Source: PKWO01 sp036561005 (lineage in GTDB: Bacteria > Pseudomonadota > Gammaproteobacteria > Burkholderiales > Burkholderiaceae_D). Taken from it: a DNA stretch of 41,873 nucleotides. The position numbers and the translations under genes are program-made. The stretch lies in the NCBI GenBank assembly GCA_036561005.1, contig DATBQE010000120.1:1-41873 (forward strand), written 5' to 3'. The notes beneath the pieces were generated by a model. That model worked only from the letters and a program-made list of their open reading frames with translations. It did no database searches and had not been told where the DNA came from. Positions 7,693 to 15,764 of the stretch are shown piece by piece (position 1 is the first letter of the stretch; every line of letters begins with the position of its first letter).

Positions 7693-9432
7693 ATGAACAA
7701 GAAAGCCGGCCATTCTCCCATGCCCGTCCGCCAAATCAGGCAACCGCTGTCGGCGGAAACCATGAACCGCATGGTGGCGCTCTACAACACCGCACAATGG
7801 CCGCAGCTCGAAGCGCTTGCCCAACAAACCGTGAAGCAGCACCCGGAACACCTGTTCGGCTGGAAGGCGCTCGGCAAGTGCCGCCTGCAACTGGGCAAGT
7901 CCGTCGAGGCCATCGAAGCGCTCGAACGCGCCGCCAAAATCATGCCGGGCGATGCCGATACGCAAAACGACCTGGCGATTACGTTTTTCAATCTTGGGCG
8001 ACGCGAAGAGTCGATCGCCGCCTATCGCCGCCTGTTGAAATTGACGCCGGGTTCGGCGGCCGCCCATGACACGCTCGGCGCGCAATTGAGCGACCTCGGA
8101 CGCTTCGCCGAAGCGGAAGCGGAATTTCGCCGTGCACTGGAAGTCGATCCAAATTACTTCCAGGCGCGCATCAACCTCGGCTTTGTCGCCGGCGCGCTGG
8201 AACGGTGGAATGAGGCGGAAGCCTGGTATTTGCAGGTGCTGCAAGCCCATCCGGATTTCGGCGAGGCACATCGGCGCCTGGGCGATCTGTTGTCGCGCCT
8301 GCCGGGCCGTGGCGCCGAAGCGATTCCTTTTCTTGAACGCGCTATCGCCTTGAATCCTGCCGATGCCGGCTCCATCGTCACACTCGGCAATGTGCTGATG
8401 GCCGAAAAACGCACCGAAGAGAGCCGCGCCCTGTTCCTGCGCGCGCAGCAGATACAACCCTTGATCACCTGGCCGAGCAAGCTGGCCAAGCCGGCATTTT
8501 CGCTTTTGCTGCTCGATGCGCCGGGTGCAGGTTCAACGCCGCTCAATTACCTTGCCGGCCATGCGGCCTACGATTGCCATTTCGTCGGCATCATGGCGGG
8601 ACTCAAGCATGATCTGACTCTCCTTCGCGGCAAGGCAGACCTGGTTTTCAACATGATCGCCGATGCCGATAACGGCAAGGAAGTGCTGCCGCTGGCTTTG
8701 GAACTGGCCGACCAGTTCGCGTGCCCCGTCGTCAATCACCCACGCAAGATACTGCAGACCGACCGGGCCTCGATTGCGCGCACGCTGGCAGATATTCCGC
8801 TCTGCCGGGTGCCAAAAACCAGGCGCTTTCCTGCTGCAGAGTTGGCGGGGGCTGCGGGCCTGCAGGCATTGAGCGAATTCGGCGCACCCTTCCTGATACG
8901 CTGCGCCGGCACACATGGCGGCGACGATTTCGAGAAAATTGATGATCCGGCGGCCGTCGACGACTTCGTCAAACGCAATCCGGATGCCACGATCTACGTC
9001 AGCGATTTTGTCGACTATCGTGCTCCGGACGGCTACTATCGCAAATACCGGCTGATTTTCCTCGACGATCAAATCCTGCCCTACCATCTTGCCATTCACG
9101 ATCACTGGATGGTGCACCACTTTCGCACCGACATGGCGAACCAGGAATGGATGCGCAAGGAAGAGCAAGCTTTCCTGGAACATCCGCAATCGGTGTTCAG
9201 CGAAGCCCATTATGAATCCTTGCGCAAGGCATCAGCCGCGATCGGCCTCGACTACTGCGGTATCGACTGTTCGCTCGATCAGCACGGCAATATCGTCGTC
9301 TTCGAGGCGAACGCCACCATGCTCGTGCACGACGAGAAAAATCCGACCTTTGCCTACAAGAACCCCTACATCGCTAAAATCAAGCAGGCATTCGACCACA
9401 TGTTGACGGTCAAAGCCGGCGGGCAGCGCTAA
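7693..9432 (+). CDS. TPR protein with ATP-grasp-like C-terminal domain
   Basis: A 579-residue soluble protein. Residues ~20-270 are seven or so TPR units. The C-terminal half (about 275-575) resembles an ATP-grasp ligase: FLIRCAGTHGGDDFEKI near 400 looks like the nucleotide-binding flap, YRKYRLIFLDDQILPYHLAI follows near 445, and VFEANATM near 536 matches the E-x-N metal-binding motif. Enzymes of this fold ligate a carboxylate to an amine or thiol using ATP. The substrate here is unknown. It sits directly after the HlyD-type gene and 3 bases before the SDR gene, linking exporter and sugar genes in one run. A role in modifying the exported protein or a sugar is possible. The TPR part is certain and the ATP-grasp assignment is likely. 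Confidence 0.8.
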   Translation: MNKKAGHSPMPVRQIRQPLSAETMNRMVALYNTAQWPQLEALAQQTVKQHPEHLFGWKALGKCRLQLGKSVEAIEALERAAKIMPGDADTQNDLAITFFNLGRREESIAAYRRLLKLTPGSAAAHDTLGAQLSDLGRFAEAEAEFRRALEVDPNYFQARINLGFVAGALERWNEAEAWYLQVLQAHPDFGEAHRRLGDLLSRLPGRGAEAIPFLERAIALNPADAGSIVTLGNVLMAEKRTEESRALFLRAQQIQPLITWPSKLAKPAFSLLLLDAPGAGSTPLNYLAGHAAYDCHFVGIMAGLKHDLTLLRGKADLVFNMIADADNGKEVLPLALELADQFACPVVNHPRKILQTDRASIARTLADIPLCRVPKTRRFPAAELAGAAGLQALSEFGAPFLIRCAGTHGGDDFEKIDDPAAVDDFVKRNPDATIYVSDFVDYRAPDGYYRKYRLIFLDDQILPYHLAIHDHWMVHHFRTDMANQEWMRKEEQAFLEHPQSVFSEAHYESLRKASAAIGLDYCGIDCSLDQHGNIVVFEANATMLVHDEKNPTFAYKNPYIAKIKQAFDHMLTVKAGGQR

Positions 9433-9435
9433 ATC

Positions 9436-10551
9436 ATGCATCACGATGCCATCAGCCGATCTGCGCAGCAGCGCGAAATCATCGATCTCGGATTGGTGCC
9501 TGTGCTGACGCATCTCAACACTTCGGCGTTGGCGGTACTCGCAGGAACGAATATCTTCATCACCGGCGGCACCGGCTTTTTTGGTCTTTGGCTGCTTTCG
9601 GCGCTGGACCATTTGAATCGCCAAGGTGCGCGCATTCGCGCCACGGTGCTGTCGCGCGATCCGGCGCGCTTCCTGCAAAGCCAGCCATATTGGGCAACCC
9701 GGGATTGGCTGGCATTCCATCGCGGCAATGTGCGCGATTTCGCGTTTCCGCAGGAGCGCTATGATCTCTTGATCCATGCCGCCACCGACACCTCGGTTGC
9801 GGCGCAGGCCAATCCCATGGAAATATTCGCCGACATTGTCGACGGCACGCGGCATGTGCTGGATTTTGCCGTGCAAAGCGGCATCAAGCGCACGCTGCTG
9901 ACCAGTTCGGGGGCCGTCTACGGCCCCCAACCCGCCGACATCAGCCATATCACTGAAGACGCGCGCTTCGCTTGTGCGCCAGAATCCGCGGCAAGCGCCT
10001 ACGGCGAAGCAAAGCGCGCCATGGAATTGCTTGGTACGCTCTACCATGCCAAATACGGTCTCGAATCGGTTATTGCGCGCTGTTTCGCCTTTGCCGGACC
10101 AGGACTTCCGCTCGACGGTCATTTCGCCATCGGCAATTTCATCAACGATGCGCTGTATGCCGATGCCATCATGGTAAAAGGGGATGGAACGCCTTTGCGT
10201 TCCTATCTTTACGGCGCCGACCTGTCGGTCTGGCTTTTGACTCTGCTGGCCATCGGCAAGCCAGCATATCCGTATAATGTAGGCTCGGATCAGGCCGTCA
10301 GCATCGCCGGCCTGGCCGATACTGTACGCGACGTGGTCGCACCAGAGAAAACATGCAATATCTCAGCACGCCCGGTGCAAGGGGCAGCGCGCCAGCAATA
10401 CCTGCCGGCTATTGAGCGCTGTCGCAATGAACTCGGGCTCGATGTCTGGACGCCACTTAAACGAGCAATCGAACTGGCCGCGGCATATTGCAGGATTGAA
10501 CAACGAAATGCATTGCCAGTTGCAACGATGAATCAACCAGGATGGAAATGA
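9436..10551 (+). CDS. NAD-dependent epimerase/dehydratase family (extended SDR), first copy
   Basis: A 371-residue extended short-chain dehydrogenase. The Rossmann motif GGTGFFG is at about 43-49, the conserved Ser lies in TSSGAVYG, and the catalytic YGEAK (YxxxK) is near residue 189. The sugar-nucleotide region includes RSYLYGADLSVW. It is clearly paralogous to the SDR encoded at 15765-16817: both share FAGP, GDGxxxRSYLYG and YN(V/I)GS blocks. Together the two bracket rfbH and the ThDP/dehydrogenase/aldolase genes. A likely job is ketone reduction or epimerisation on the CDP-sugar, as YerF does in yersiniose synthesis, but the precise step is not readable from sequence. It begins 3 bases after the upstream stop, and its last bases overlap the rfbH start region. 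Confidence 0.85.
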   Translation: MHHDAISRSAQQREIIDLGLVPVLTHLNTSALAVLAGTNIFITGGTGFFGLWLLSALDHLNRQGARIRATVLSRDPARFLQSQPYWATRDWLAFHRGNVRDFAFPQERYDLLIHAATDTSVAAQANPMEIFADIVDGTRHVLDFAVQSGIKRTLLTSSGAVYGPQPADISHITEDARFACAPESAASAYGEAKRAMELLGTLYHAKYGLESVIARCFAFAGPGLPLDGHFAIGNFINDALYADAIMVKGDGTPLRSYLYGADLSVWLLTLLAIGKPAYPYNVGSDQAVSIAGLADTVRDVVAPEKTCNISARPVQGAARQQYLPAIERCRNELGLDVWTPLKRAIELAAAYCRIEQRNALPVATMNQPGWK

Positions 10552-11876
10552 TGAATGAACAACCGACCAAGGAGCAGTTGCGCGAGCAGATCGCTGCCCT
10601 GGTAACGCAATATGGTGCATTGGCCAGCAAGCCCACCGGTTTCTTCCCCGGCGTGACCACCATCCCGCCGGCCGGGAAAGTCGTCGGCGCAAGAGAAATG
10701 GAATTGATGGTCGAGGCATCGCTCGATGCATGGCTGACCACGGGCCGCTTCAACGACCAGTTTGAAGCCGGCCTGGCCAAGTTCATCGGCGTCAAGCATT
10801 TGATCACGGTCAATTCGGGCTCTTCGGCCAACCTTGTGGCATTCAATACCCTGACCTCACCCAAGCTCGGCGCCCGCGCGATCCAGCCCGGCGATGAAGT
10901 CATAGGCGTTGCTGCCGGCTTCCCCACCACGGTCAACCCCATCCTGCAATTCGGCGCAATTCCCGTATTTGTCGATGTGGAACTCGGCACCTACAACATC
11001 GATGCAACCAAGGTCGAAGCGGCCATCTCCGGCAAGACCAAGGCAATCATGCTGGCGCACACGTTGGGTAATCCGTACAACCTCGATGTGATCGTCGCAT
11101 TGTGCAAGAAATACAATCTGTGGCTGGTGGAAGACTGCTGCGATGCACTCGGCTCCGCCTACAAGGGCCAGATGGTCGGCACTTTCGGCGACATCGGCAC
11201 CATGAGCTTTTACCCCGCGCATCACATCACCATGGGTGAAGGCGGCGCGGTGTTCACCAACAACGGCGAATTGAAGCAGATTGCCGAGTCGTTTCGCGAT
11301 TGGGGACGCGACTGTTATTGCGCGCCCGGCAAGGACAATACCTGCGGCAAGCGTTTCTGCTGGAAGCTCGGTAATCTGCCGGAGGGCTACGACCACAAAT
11401 ATACTTATTCGCACCTCGGCTACAACCTGAAGATCACCGACATGCAGGCGGCATGCGGCCTAGCGCAGCTTGACCGCGCCGCTGGATTTATCCAGGCGCG
11501 CAAGGACAATTTCGCCTATCTGAAAAGCCGCCTGCAATCCTGCGAAGAATTCCTCATTTTGCCCGAGGCAACCGAGCATTCCGACCCGTCCTGGTTCGGC
11601 TTCCCGATGACGTTGAAGCCTGAAGCCAACGCCTCACGCGTGGACCTGCTGACTTATCTCGACCAGCGCAAGATCGGCACGCGTCTGCTGTTTGCCGGCA
11701 ACCTGACGCGCCAGCCCTACATGATCGGACGAAATTACCGCGTATCAGGCGAACTGACCAATACTGATCGTGTCATGAACGACACCTTCTGGATCGGTGT
11801 GTTCCCCGGCCTGACGCGAGAAATGCTCGACTTCTCGATCAGCAAGCTGGAAGAATTTTTCGGCGTCGGTTTCTGA
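10548..11876 (+). CDS. rfbH: CDP-4-keto-6-deoxy-D-glucose 3-dehydrase (E1)
   Basis: A PMP- and [2Fe-2S]-dependent C3 dehydrase that starts 3-deoxygenation of CDP-4-keto-6-deoxyglucose. It has the DegT/DnrJ aminotransferase fold, but the usual PLP-binding Lys is replaced by His (FYPAHHITMGEGG, near residue 225), as in the E1 enzymes. The cluster-binding pattern C-x57-C-x1-C-x7-C is exact: the second Cys of LVEDCCDAL is followed 58 residues later by DCYCAPGKDNTC. This separates it from ordinary sugar aminotransferases. Full activity needs an E3-type reductase (RfbI/AscD), which is not in the window. ATG codons at 10542, 10548 and 10551 are in frame. AGGA at 10539-10542 fits 10548 or 10551 best. 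The gene overlaps the upstream SDR stop. Confidence 0.95.
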   Translation: MMNEQPTKEQLREQIAALVTQYGALASKPTGFFPGVTTIPPAGKVVGAREMELMVEASLDAWLTTGRFNDQFEAGLAKFIGVKHLITVNSGSSANLVAFNTLTSPKLGARAIQPGDEVIGVAAGFPTTVNPILQFGAIPVFVDVELGTYNIDATKVEAAISGKTKAIMLAHTLGNPYNLDVIVALCKKYNLWLVEDCCDALGSAYKGQMVGTFGDIGTMSFYPAHHITMGEGGAVFTNNGELKQIAESFRDWGRDCYCAPGKDNTCGKRFCWKLGNLPEGYDHKYTYSHLGYNLKITDMQAACGLAQLDRAAGFIQARKDNFAYLKSRLQSCEEFLILPEATEHSDPSWFGFPMTLKPEANASRVDLLTYLDQRKIGTRLLFAGNLTRQPYMIGRNYRVSGELTNTDRVMNDTFWIGVFPGLTREMLDFSISKLEEFFGVGF

Positions 11877-11911
11877 CCGCTGCCACCCTAATACGACATC
11901 AATAGAACACA

Positions 11912-13762
11912 ATGGACTCACCTCAAGTAACCACTGACCTCGCAGCCGAAAAAATCAAGGTCAGCGAATTGATCGCCCAAGCGCTCGAAGCACTGGACAT
12001 CCGCCATGTATTCGGCATCATCGGCGCGGGCAACGTACATTTATTCGAAGCCATCGCGCGCCACGGTTTCTCCGAGATCATCTGCGTCCACCATGAGCAG
12101 GCGGCAACCATGGCGATGCAAACCTATTACCGCACCTGCGGCAGGTTGGCTGCGGCATTGCTGACCACCGGCGCCGGATCGACCAACGGCGTGACCGGTG
12201 TCGTCTCGGCCTGGGCCGACTCGATCCCCGGCATCATCATTGCCGGCAATGAAAACTCGAAATTCACCAAGCTCGACAATCCCCTGCGCATGTGGGGCGT
12301 GCAAGGTTACGACTCGGTCGACATGGTGCGCAAGGTAACGAAATATGCAGAACGCGTCACCGATCCCACGCAGGCTGTGTACGAAATCCAGAAGGCGGCG
12401 CATATCGCCCTCGATCAACGTCCGGGCCCGTGCTGGATCGAAGTGCCGATGGATATCCAGTCGGCCCGCATCGCGCGCAACGACAGCGCGCAATTCAGCG
12501 CCCCTGCCCCAATCGATTACCGCGGCCCAGCCCTGTCACGGCAGGTAGAACATATTGTCACCGCTTTGCTTGCTGCAGAGCGCCCCCTGCTGTGGCTCGG
12601 CCATGGCATCCGCCTGGCTGGTGCGGAGCGCAAGATTGCGCCTCTGCTTGAGTTGCTATCGGTGCCTGCGCTGATATCCTGGGCCGGCATCGACATGATC
12701 GATTCTTCGCATCCACTGGTATACGGCCGCGCGGGCGTATACGGCCAGCGCTCCGCCAACTTCGTTTTGCAAAATTGCGATTACCTGTTGAACATCGGCG
12801 TGCGCATGGCGGTGCCGCAAATCGGCTATGACATCACGGAGCTGGCACGCGCAGCGCGCATCGACGTGGTCGATATCGATGCCGATGAGGTGAAGAAACA
12901 TGCATCGCGCGTGACCGAGATGGTTGTGTGCGACGCCGCAGTTTTCATCGATGCGCTGGTCGAGCGCCTGCAACACGCTGTGATAAAACGCAAGAGCGAG
13001 TGGATCGCCCTGTGCGACCATTACCGCGAACAATTCCCCTGGGTCGATTCCGAGCACGACGACCGGGAAGGCTTCATGAATTCCTATCGCTTCATGGAGC
13101 GCCTCAATCAGTTCTTCAAGCCAAACCAGATCGTCGTGACCGATATGGGCACGGCACTACTGAGCGGCCACCAGGTGTTGCGCACAAAAAATGGCCAGCG
13201 CCTGATGACATCGACCGGCCTCGGCGAAATGGGTTTCGGTCTGCCGGCCGCTATCGGCGCATCGTTTGCGACGGAGCGCGGCGAAGTCATGTGTCTCAAT
13301 TGCGACGGCGGCATGATGTTGAATTTGCAGGAGCTGCAAACCATTGTGCATCATCAATTGCCGATCAAGCTGTTCATTTTCAACAATGACGGCTACCTGA
13401 TGATCAAGCACACGCAGCGCGCGATGTTCAAGTCCAGCCATGTCGGGACCGACCGCGCCTCCGGCGTTTCCTGCCCGGACTACACCAAGGTGGCGACGGC
13501 GTTCAATATGCCGGCTTACCAGATTCATACGTGGGACGAATGCGACAGCACCCTGGAACTGGTGCAGGCGGCCAAGGGTCCGGTCATTTGCGAAGTCTTC
13601 ATGCATCCGGAGCAAGTGTTTTCACCCAAGCTGTCGCTTGTCGCCCGTGAGGATGGCACACTTGTTTCGCCGCCATTGGAAGACCTTTCGCCCTTGCTAC
13701 CGCGCGATGTGTTGGAAAAGGCGATGCTGGATGGATTGCACGAGAAATCGAAATTGCTTTGA
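11912..13762 (+). CDS. ThDP-dependent acetolactate synthase/YerE-like enzyme
   Basis: A 616-residue thiamine diphosphate enzyme with the three-domain acetohydroxyacid synthase layout. The activating Glu is E62 in VHHEQAATM. The ThDP-Mg motif near residue 464 reads CDGGMMLNLQEL and ends in FNNDGY, so the first Gly of GDG is Cys here. Homologues beside rfbFGH (YerE in yersiniose synthesis) decarboxylate a 2-oxo acid and add the acyl unit to C4 of CDP-4-keto-3,6-dideoxyglucose. The neighbours are a dehydrogenase/aldolase pair that could make 4-hydroxy-2-oxopentanoate, so I infer that compound as acyl donor instead of, or besides, pyruvate. A role in branched-chain amino acid synthesis is unlikely, because no small regulatory subunit (ilvH) or ilvC is nearby. 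Confidence 0.85.
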   Translation: MDSPQVTTDLAAEKIKVSELIAQALEALDIRHVFGIIGAGNVHLFEAIARHGFSEIICVHHEQAATMAMQTYYRTCGRLAAALLTTGAGSTNGVTGVVSAWADSIPGIIIAGNENSKFTKLDNPLRMWGVQGYDSVDMVRKVTKYAERVTDPTQAVYEIQKAAHIALDQRPGPCWIEVPMDIQSARIARNDSAQFSAPAPIDYRGPALSRQVEHIVTALLAAERPLLWLGHGIRLAGAERKIAPLLELLSVPALISWAGIDMIDSSHPLVYGRAGVYGQRSANFVLQNCDYLLNIGVRMAVPQIGYDITELARAARIDVVDIDADEVKKHASRVTEMVVCDAAVFIDALVERLQHAVIKRKSEWIALCDHYREQFPWVDSEHDDREGFMNSYRFMERLNQFFKPNQIVVTDMGTALLSGHQVLRTKNGQRLMTSTGLGEMGFGLPAAIGASFATERGEVMCLNCDGGMMLNLQELQTIVHHQLPIKLFIFNNDGYLMIKHTQRAMFKSSHVGTDRASGVSCPDYTKVATAFNMPAYQIHTWDECDSTLELVQAAKGPVICEVFMHPEQVFSPKLSLVAREDGTLVSPPLEDLSPLLPRDVLEKAMLDGLHEKSKLL

Positions 13763-13802
13763 TCGGTTCACAATAAGAAGGTGTTTAATAGGGTGAAGCC
13801 AG

Positions 13803-14714
13803 ATGACAACAGCAAATAAACTCAGAATCGCCATCATTGGGTCGGGCAATATCGGCACCGACCTGCTGATCAAGGTCATGCGCTCCGAGCATTTGACCTG
13901 CACCCTGTTCGCCGGCCGCAATTTTAATTCCACCGGCATGAAGCGCGCCAACGCGCTCGGCGTCACCATATCCGACCGCGGCATCGAGGCCATCGTCAAT
14001 GATCCGTCGATCTGCGACCTGGTGTTCGACTGCACCTCGGCCCATGCCCACGCCCAGCACTGGGCGGTACTGGAAAAACTCGGCAAGACCGTGATCGACA
14101 TGACACCGGCCAAGCTCGGTGAATTCTGCATCCCGGCCATCAACGCCAAACAATGCCTGGCAAGCGGCACGCGCAACATCAACATGATCACCTGCGGCGG
14201 GCAATCGTCGATTCCGATTGCTGCAGCCATCTCGAGCGTGCACGCAAATATCGACTACATCGAAGTCGCGTCCAGCATTGCTTCTCGCAGTGCCGGCCCG
14301 GCAACGCGCTACAACCTCGACGAATACATTGAAACCACCCAAGACGCACTGCAACGCTTTTCCGGCGCCAAACGCACCAAGGCAATTCTGATTCTCAATC
14401 CCGCCCACCCGCCCATCGACATGCAGACCACGATCTATGCCAAGATTGCACAGCCCGACCTGCCGGCGATCCGCGCCGCGGTGGCCGCCATGGTGGAGAC
14501 ACTCAAGACGTATGTGCCGGGCTACCAATTGATTGTCCCACCTACCGTCGAAGGCGACAAGGTAACCACTACCATCAAGGTTCTCGGCGCCGGCGACTAC
14601 CTGCCGCAATATGCCGGCAACCTCGACATCATTAACTGTGCCGCTATCGCGATGGCAGAGATGATCGCACAGTCCACTTTTGCTGCCGCTTCTGCTTCGT
14701 CCAAGGAGGCTTGA
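13803..14714 (+). CDS. Acylating acetaldehyde dehydrogenase (DmpF/MhpF/BphJ family)
   Basis: A 303-residue enzyme interconverting acetyl-CoA and acetaldehyde with NADH/NAD+. The N-terminal nucleotide-binding loop is IIGSGNIGTDLL. The catalytic Cys is Cys131 in NMITCGGQSSIP, very close to the DmpF motif. Length matches the family (about 300-315). In meta-cleavage pathways the enzyme forms a channelling complex with 4-hydroxy-2-oxovalerate aldolase, whose gene follows directly, in the same dehydrogenase-then-aldolase order as dmpFG and bphJI. No aromatic ring-cleavage, hydrolase or hydratase genes are nearby. The pair sits inside a CDP-sugar operon, so operation toward acetaldehyde from acetyl-CoA, feeding aldol synthesis, is inferred. 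The motif AGGGTGA upstream of ATG 13803 is a reasonable ribosome-binding site. Confidence 0.92.
   Translation: MTTANKLRIAIIGSGNIGTDLLIKVMRSEHLTCTLFAGRNFNSTGMKRANALGVTISDRGIEAIVNDPSICDLVFDCTSAHAHAQHWAVLEKLGKTVIDMTPAKLGEFCIPAINAKQCLASGTRNINMITCGGQSSIPIAAAISSVHANIDYIEVASSIASRSAGPATRYNLDEYIETTQDALQRFSGAKRTKAILILNPAHPPIDMQTTIYAKIAQPDLPAIRAAVAAMVETLKTYVPGYQLIVPPTVEGDKVTTTIKVLGAGDYLPQYAGNLDIINCAAIAMAEMIAQSTFAAASASSKEA
14703..14709 (+). promoter_or_regulatory. Ribosome-binding site deciding the aldolase start
   Basis: AAGGAGG lies 6 bases upstream of ATG 14716, inside the last codons of the dehydrogenase gene. It selects 14716 over an upstream in-frame start at 14680. Confidence 0.8.
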
Positions 14715-14715
14715 C

Positions 14716-15762
14716 ATGGCCAAGAAAATTCTCATCAGCGATCCGACCCTGCGCGACGGAAATCATGCGGTGCGACACCAGCTGAGCCGCGAAAGCTTCG
14801 TCGCCTACTGCAAGGCAGCGGAAGCTGCCGGTGTGCCGATTGTCGAAGTTGGCCACGGCAACGGCCTGGGGGCCTCGTCCCTCCTCGTCGGCGAGTGCAG
14901 CCTGAGCGACGACGAAATCCTTTCCCTGTCGCGACAGAACCTCAGCAAGTCGCGACTGGGCATCCACGTCATACCGGGTTTTTGCACCATCAAGAACGAC
15001 TTGGCAAAAGCGGTCGAAGCCGGCGTTGACGTATTCCGTATCGCATCGCATTGCACCGAAGCCGACATCACCGACCGCCACATCGGCTATGTGCGCGAAG
15101 CAGGCAAGGAAGCATTCGGCGTGCTGATGATGAGCCATATGGCGTCACCGGGCATCCTGCTTGAAGAAGCCAAGAAAATGGAATCCTACGGCGCCGAAGC
15201 GATCATCATCATGGATTCAGCCGGCGCCTACTTCCCTGAAGATGTCACCGAGCGTATTTCAACTCTGGTCGACGGTTTGTCCATTCCAGTCGGCTTCCAT
15301 GGCCACAACAACCTCGGCATGGCAGTCATCAATTCGGTCAATGCCGTCAATGCCGGTGCGACGATTATCGACGGCACCATACGCGGTTTCGGCGCCGGAG
15401 CAGGCAACACCCAGCTTGAAGTGCTAGTGGCAGTGTTCGAACGCATGGGTTTTGAAACCGGGATCGACCTGTACAAAATCCTCGACGCGGCCGATATCGC
15501 TGAGAAAGAATTCAATCCTGTCGCGCCGAGCATTTCACCGCTGTCCATCGTCAGCGGGCTGGCCGGTGTATTTTCCGGTTTTGCCAAGCCGGTGGGGCGC
15601 GCTGCCGTGGATTACAACGTTGATCCGCGCGACATCTTTTTTGCACTGGGCAAGCGCAATGCGGTGGCAGGCCAGGAGAGCCTGATCATCGAAGTAGCGC
15701 GAGACCTGGCCGCCGAAAAAGGCAGCTTGCAGGGTGCGCAAACAACGGCAAAGAAAGGCTAA
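14716..15762 (+). CDS. 4-hydroxy-2-oxovalerate aldolase (DmpG/MhpE/BphI family)
   Basis: A 348-residue class II aldolase that reversibly joins pyruvate and acetaldehyde to 4-hydroxy-2-oxopentanoate. The active-site segment TLRDGNHAVRHQ gives Arg13, Asp14 and His17. The metal ligands are in GFHGHNN (His195, His197), and SHCTEAD is conserved. The residue matching the DmpG active-site Tyr291 (AGVYS) is Phe286 here (AGVFS). That position affects acetaldehyde orientation in BphI, so stereochemistry or substrate may differ. The gene follows the dehydrogenase stop by 1 base, as expected for a channelling partner, and precedes the second SDR by 2 bases. Its place between rfbH and rfbG genes points to sugar synthesis rather than aromatic catabolism (inference). 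Confidence 0.92.
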   Translation: MAKKILISDPTLRDGNHAVRHQLSRESFVAYCKAAEAAGVPIVEVGHGNGLGASSLLVGECSLSDDEILSLSRQNLSKSRLGIHVIPGFCTIKNDLAKAVEAGVDVFRIASHCTEADITDRHIGYVREAGKEAFGVLMMSHMASPGILLEEAKKMESYGAEAIIIMDSAGAYFPEDVTERISTLVDGLSIPVGFHGHNNLGMAVINSVNAVNAGATIIDGTIRGFGAGAGNTQLEVLVAVFERMGFETGIDLYKILDAADIAEKEFNPVAPSISPLSIVSGLAGVFSGFAKPVGRAAVDYNVDPRDIFFALGKRNAVAGQESLIIEVARDLAAEKGSLQGAQTTAKKG

Positions 15763-15764
15763 TC

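Noticed and set aside
11889..11897. TAATACGAC, matching the start of a T7 phage promoter, before the ThDP gene
   Set aside because: The following bases diverge from the T7 promoter and no phage genes are present, so this is a chance match.
11912..13762. Ordinary acetolactate synthase (ilvB)
   Set aside because: No regulatory subunit gene or ilvC is nearby, and the gene lies inside a CDP-sugar operon beside rfbH.
13803..15762. A meta-cleavage (aromatic degradation) cluster
   Set aside because: Only the last two enzymes are present, with no dioxygenase, hydrolase or hydratase genes.
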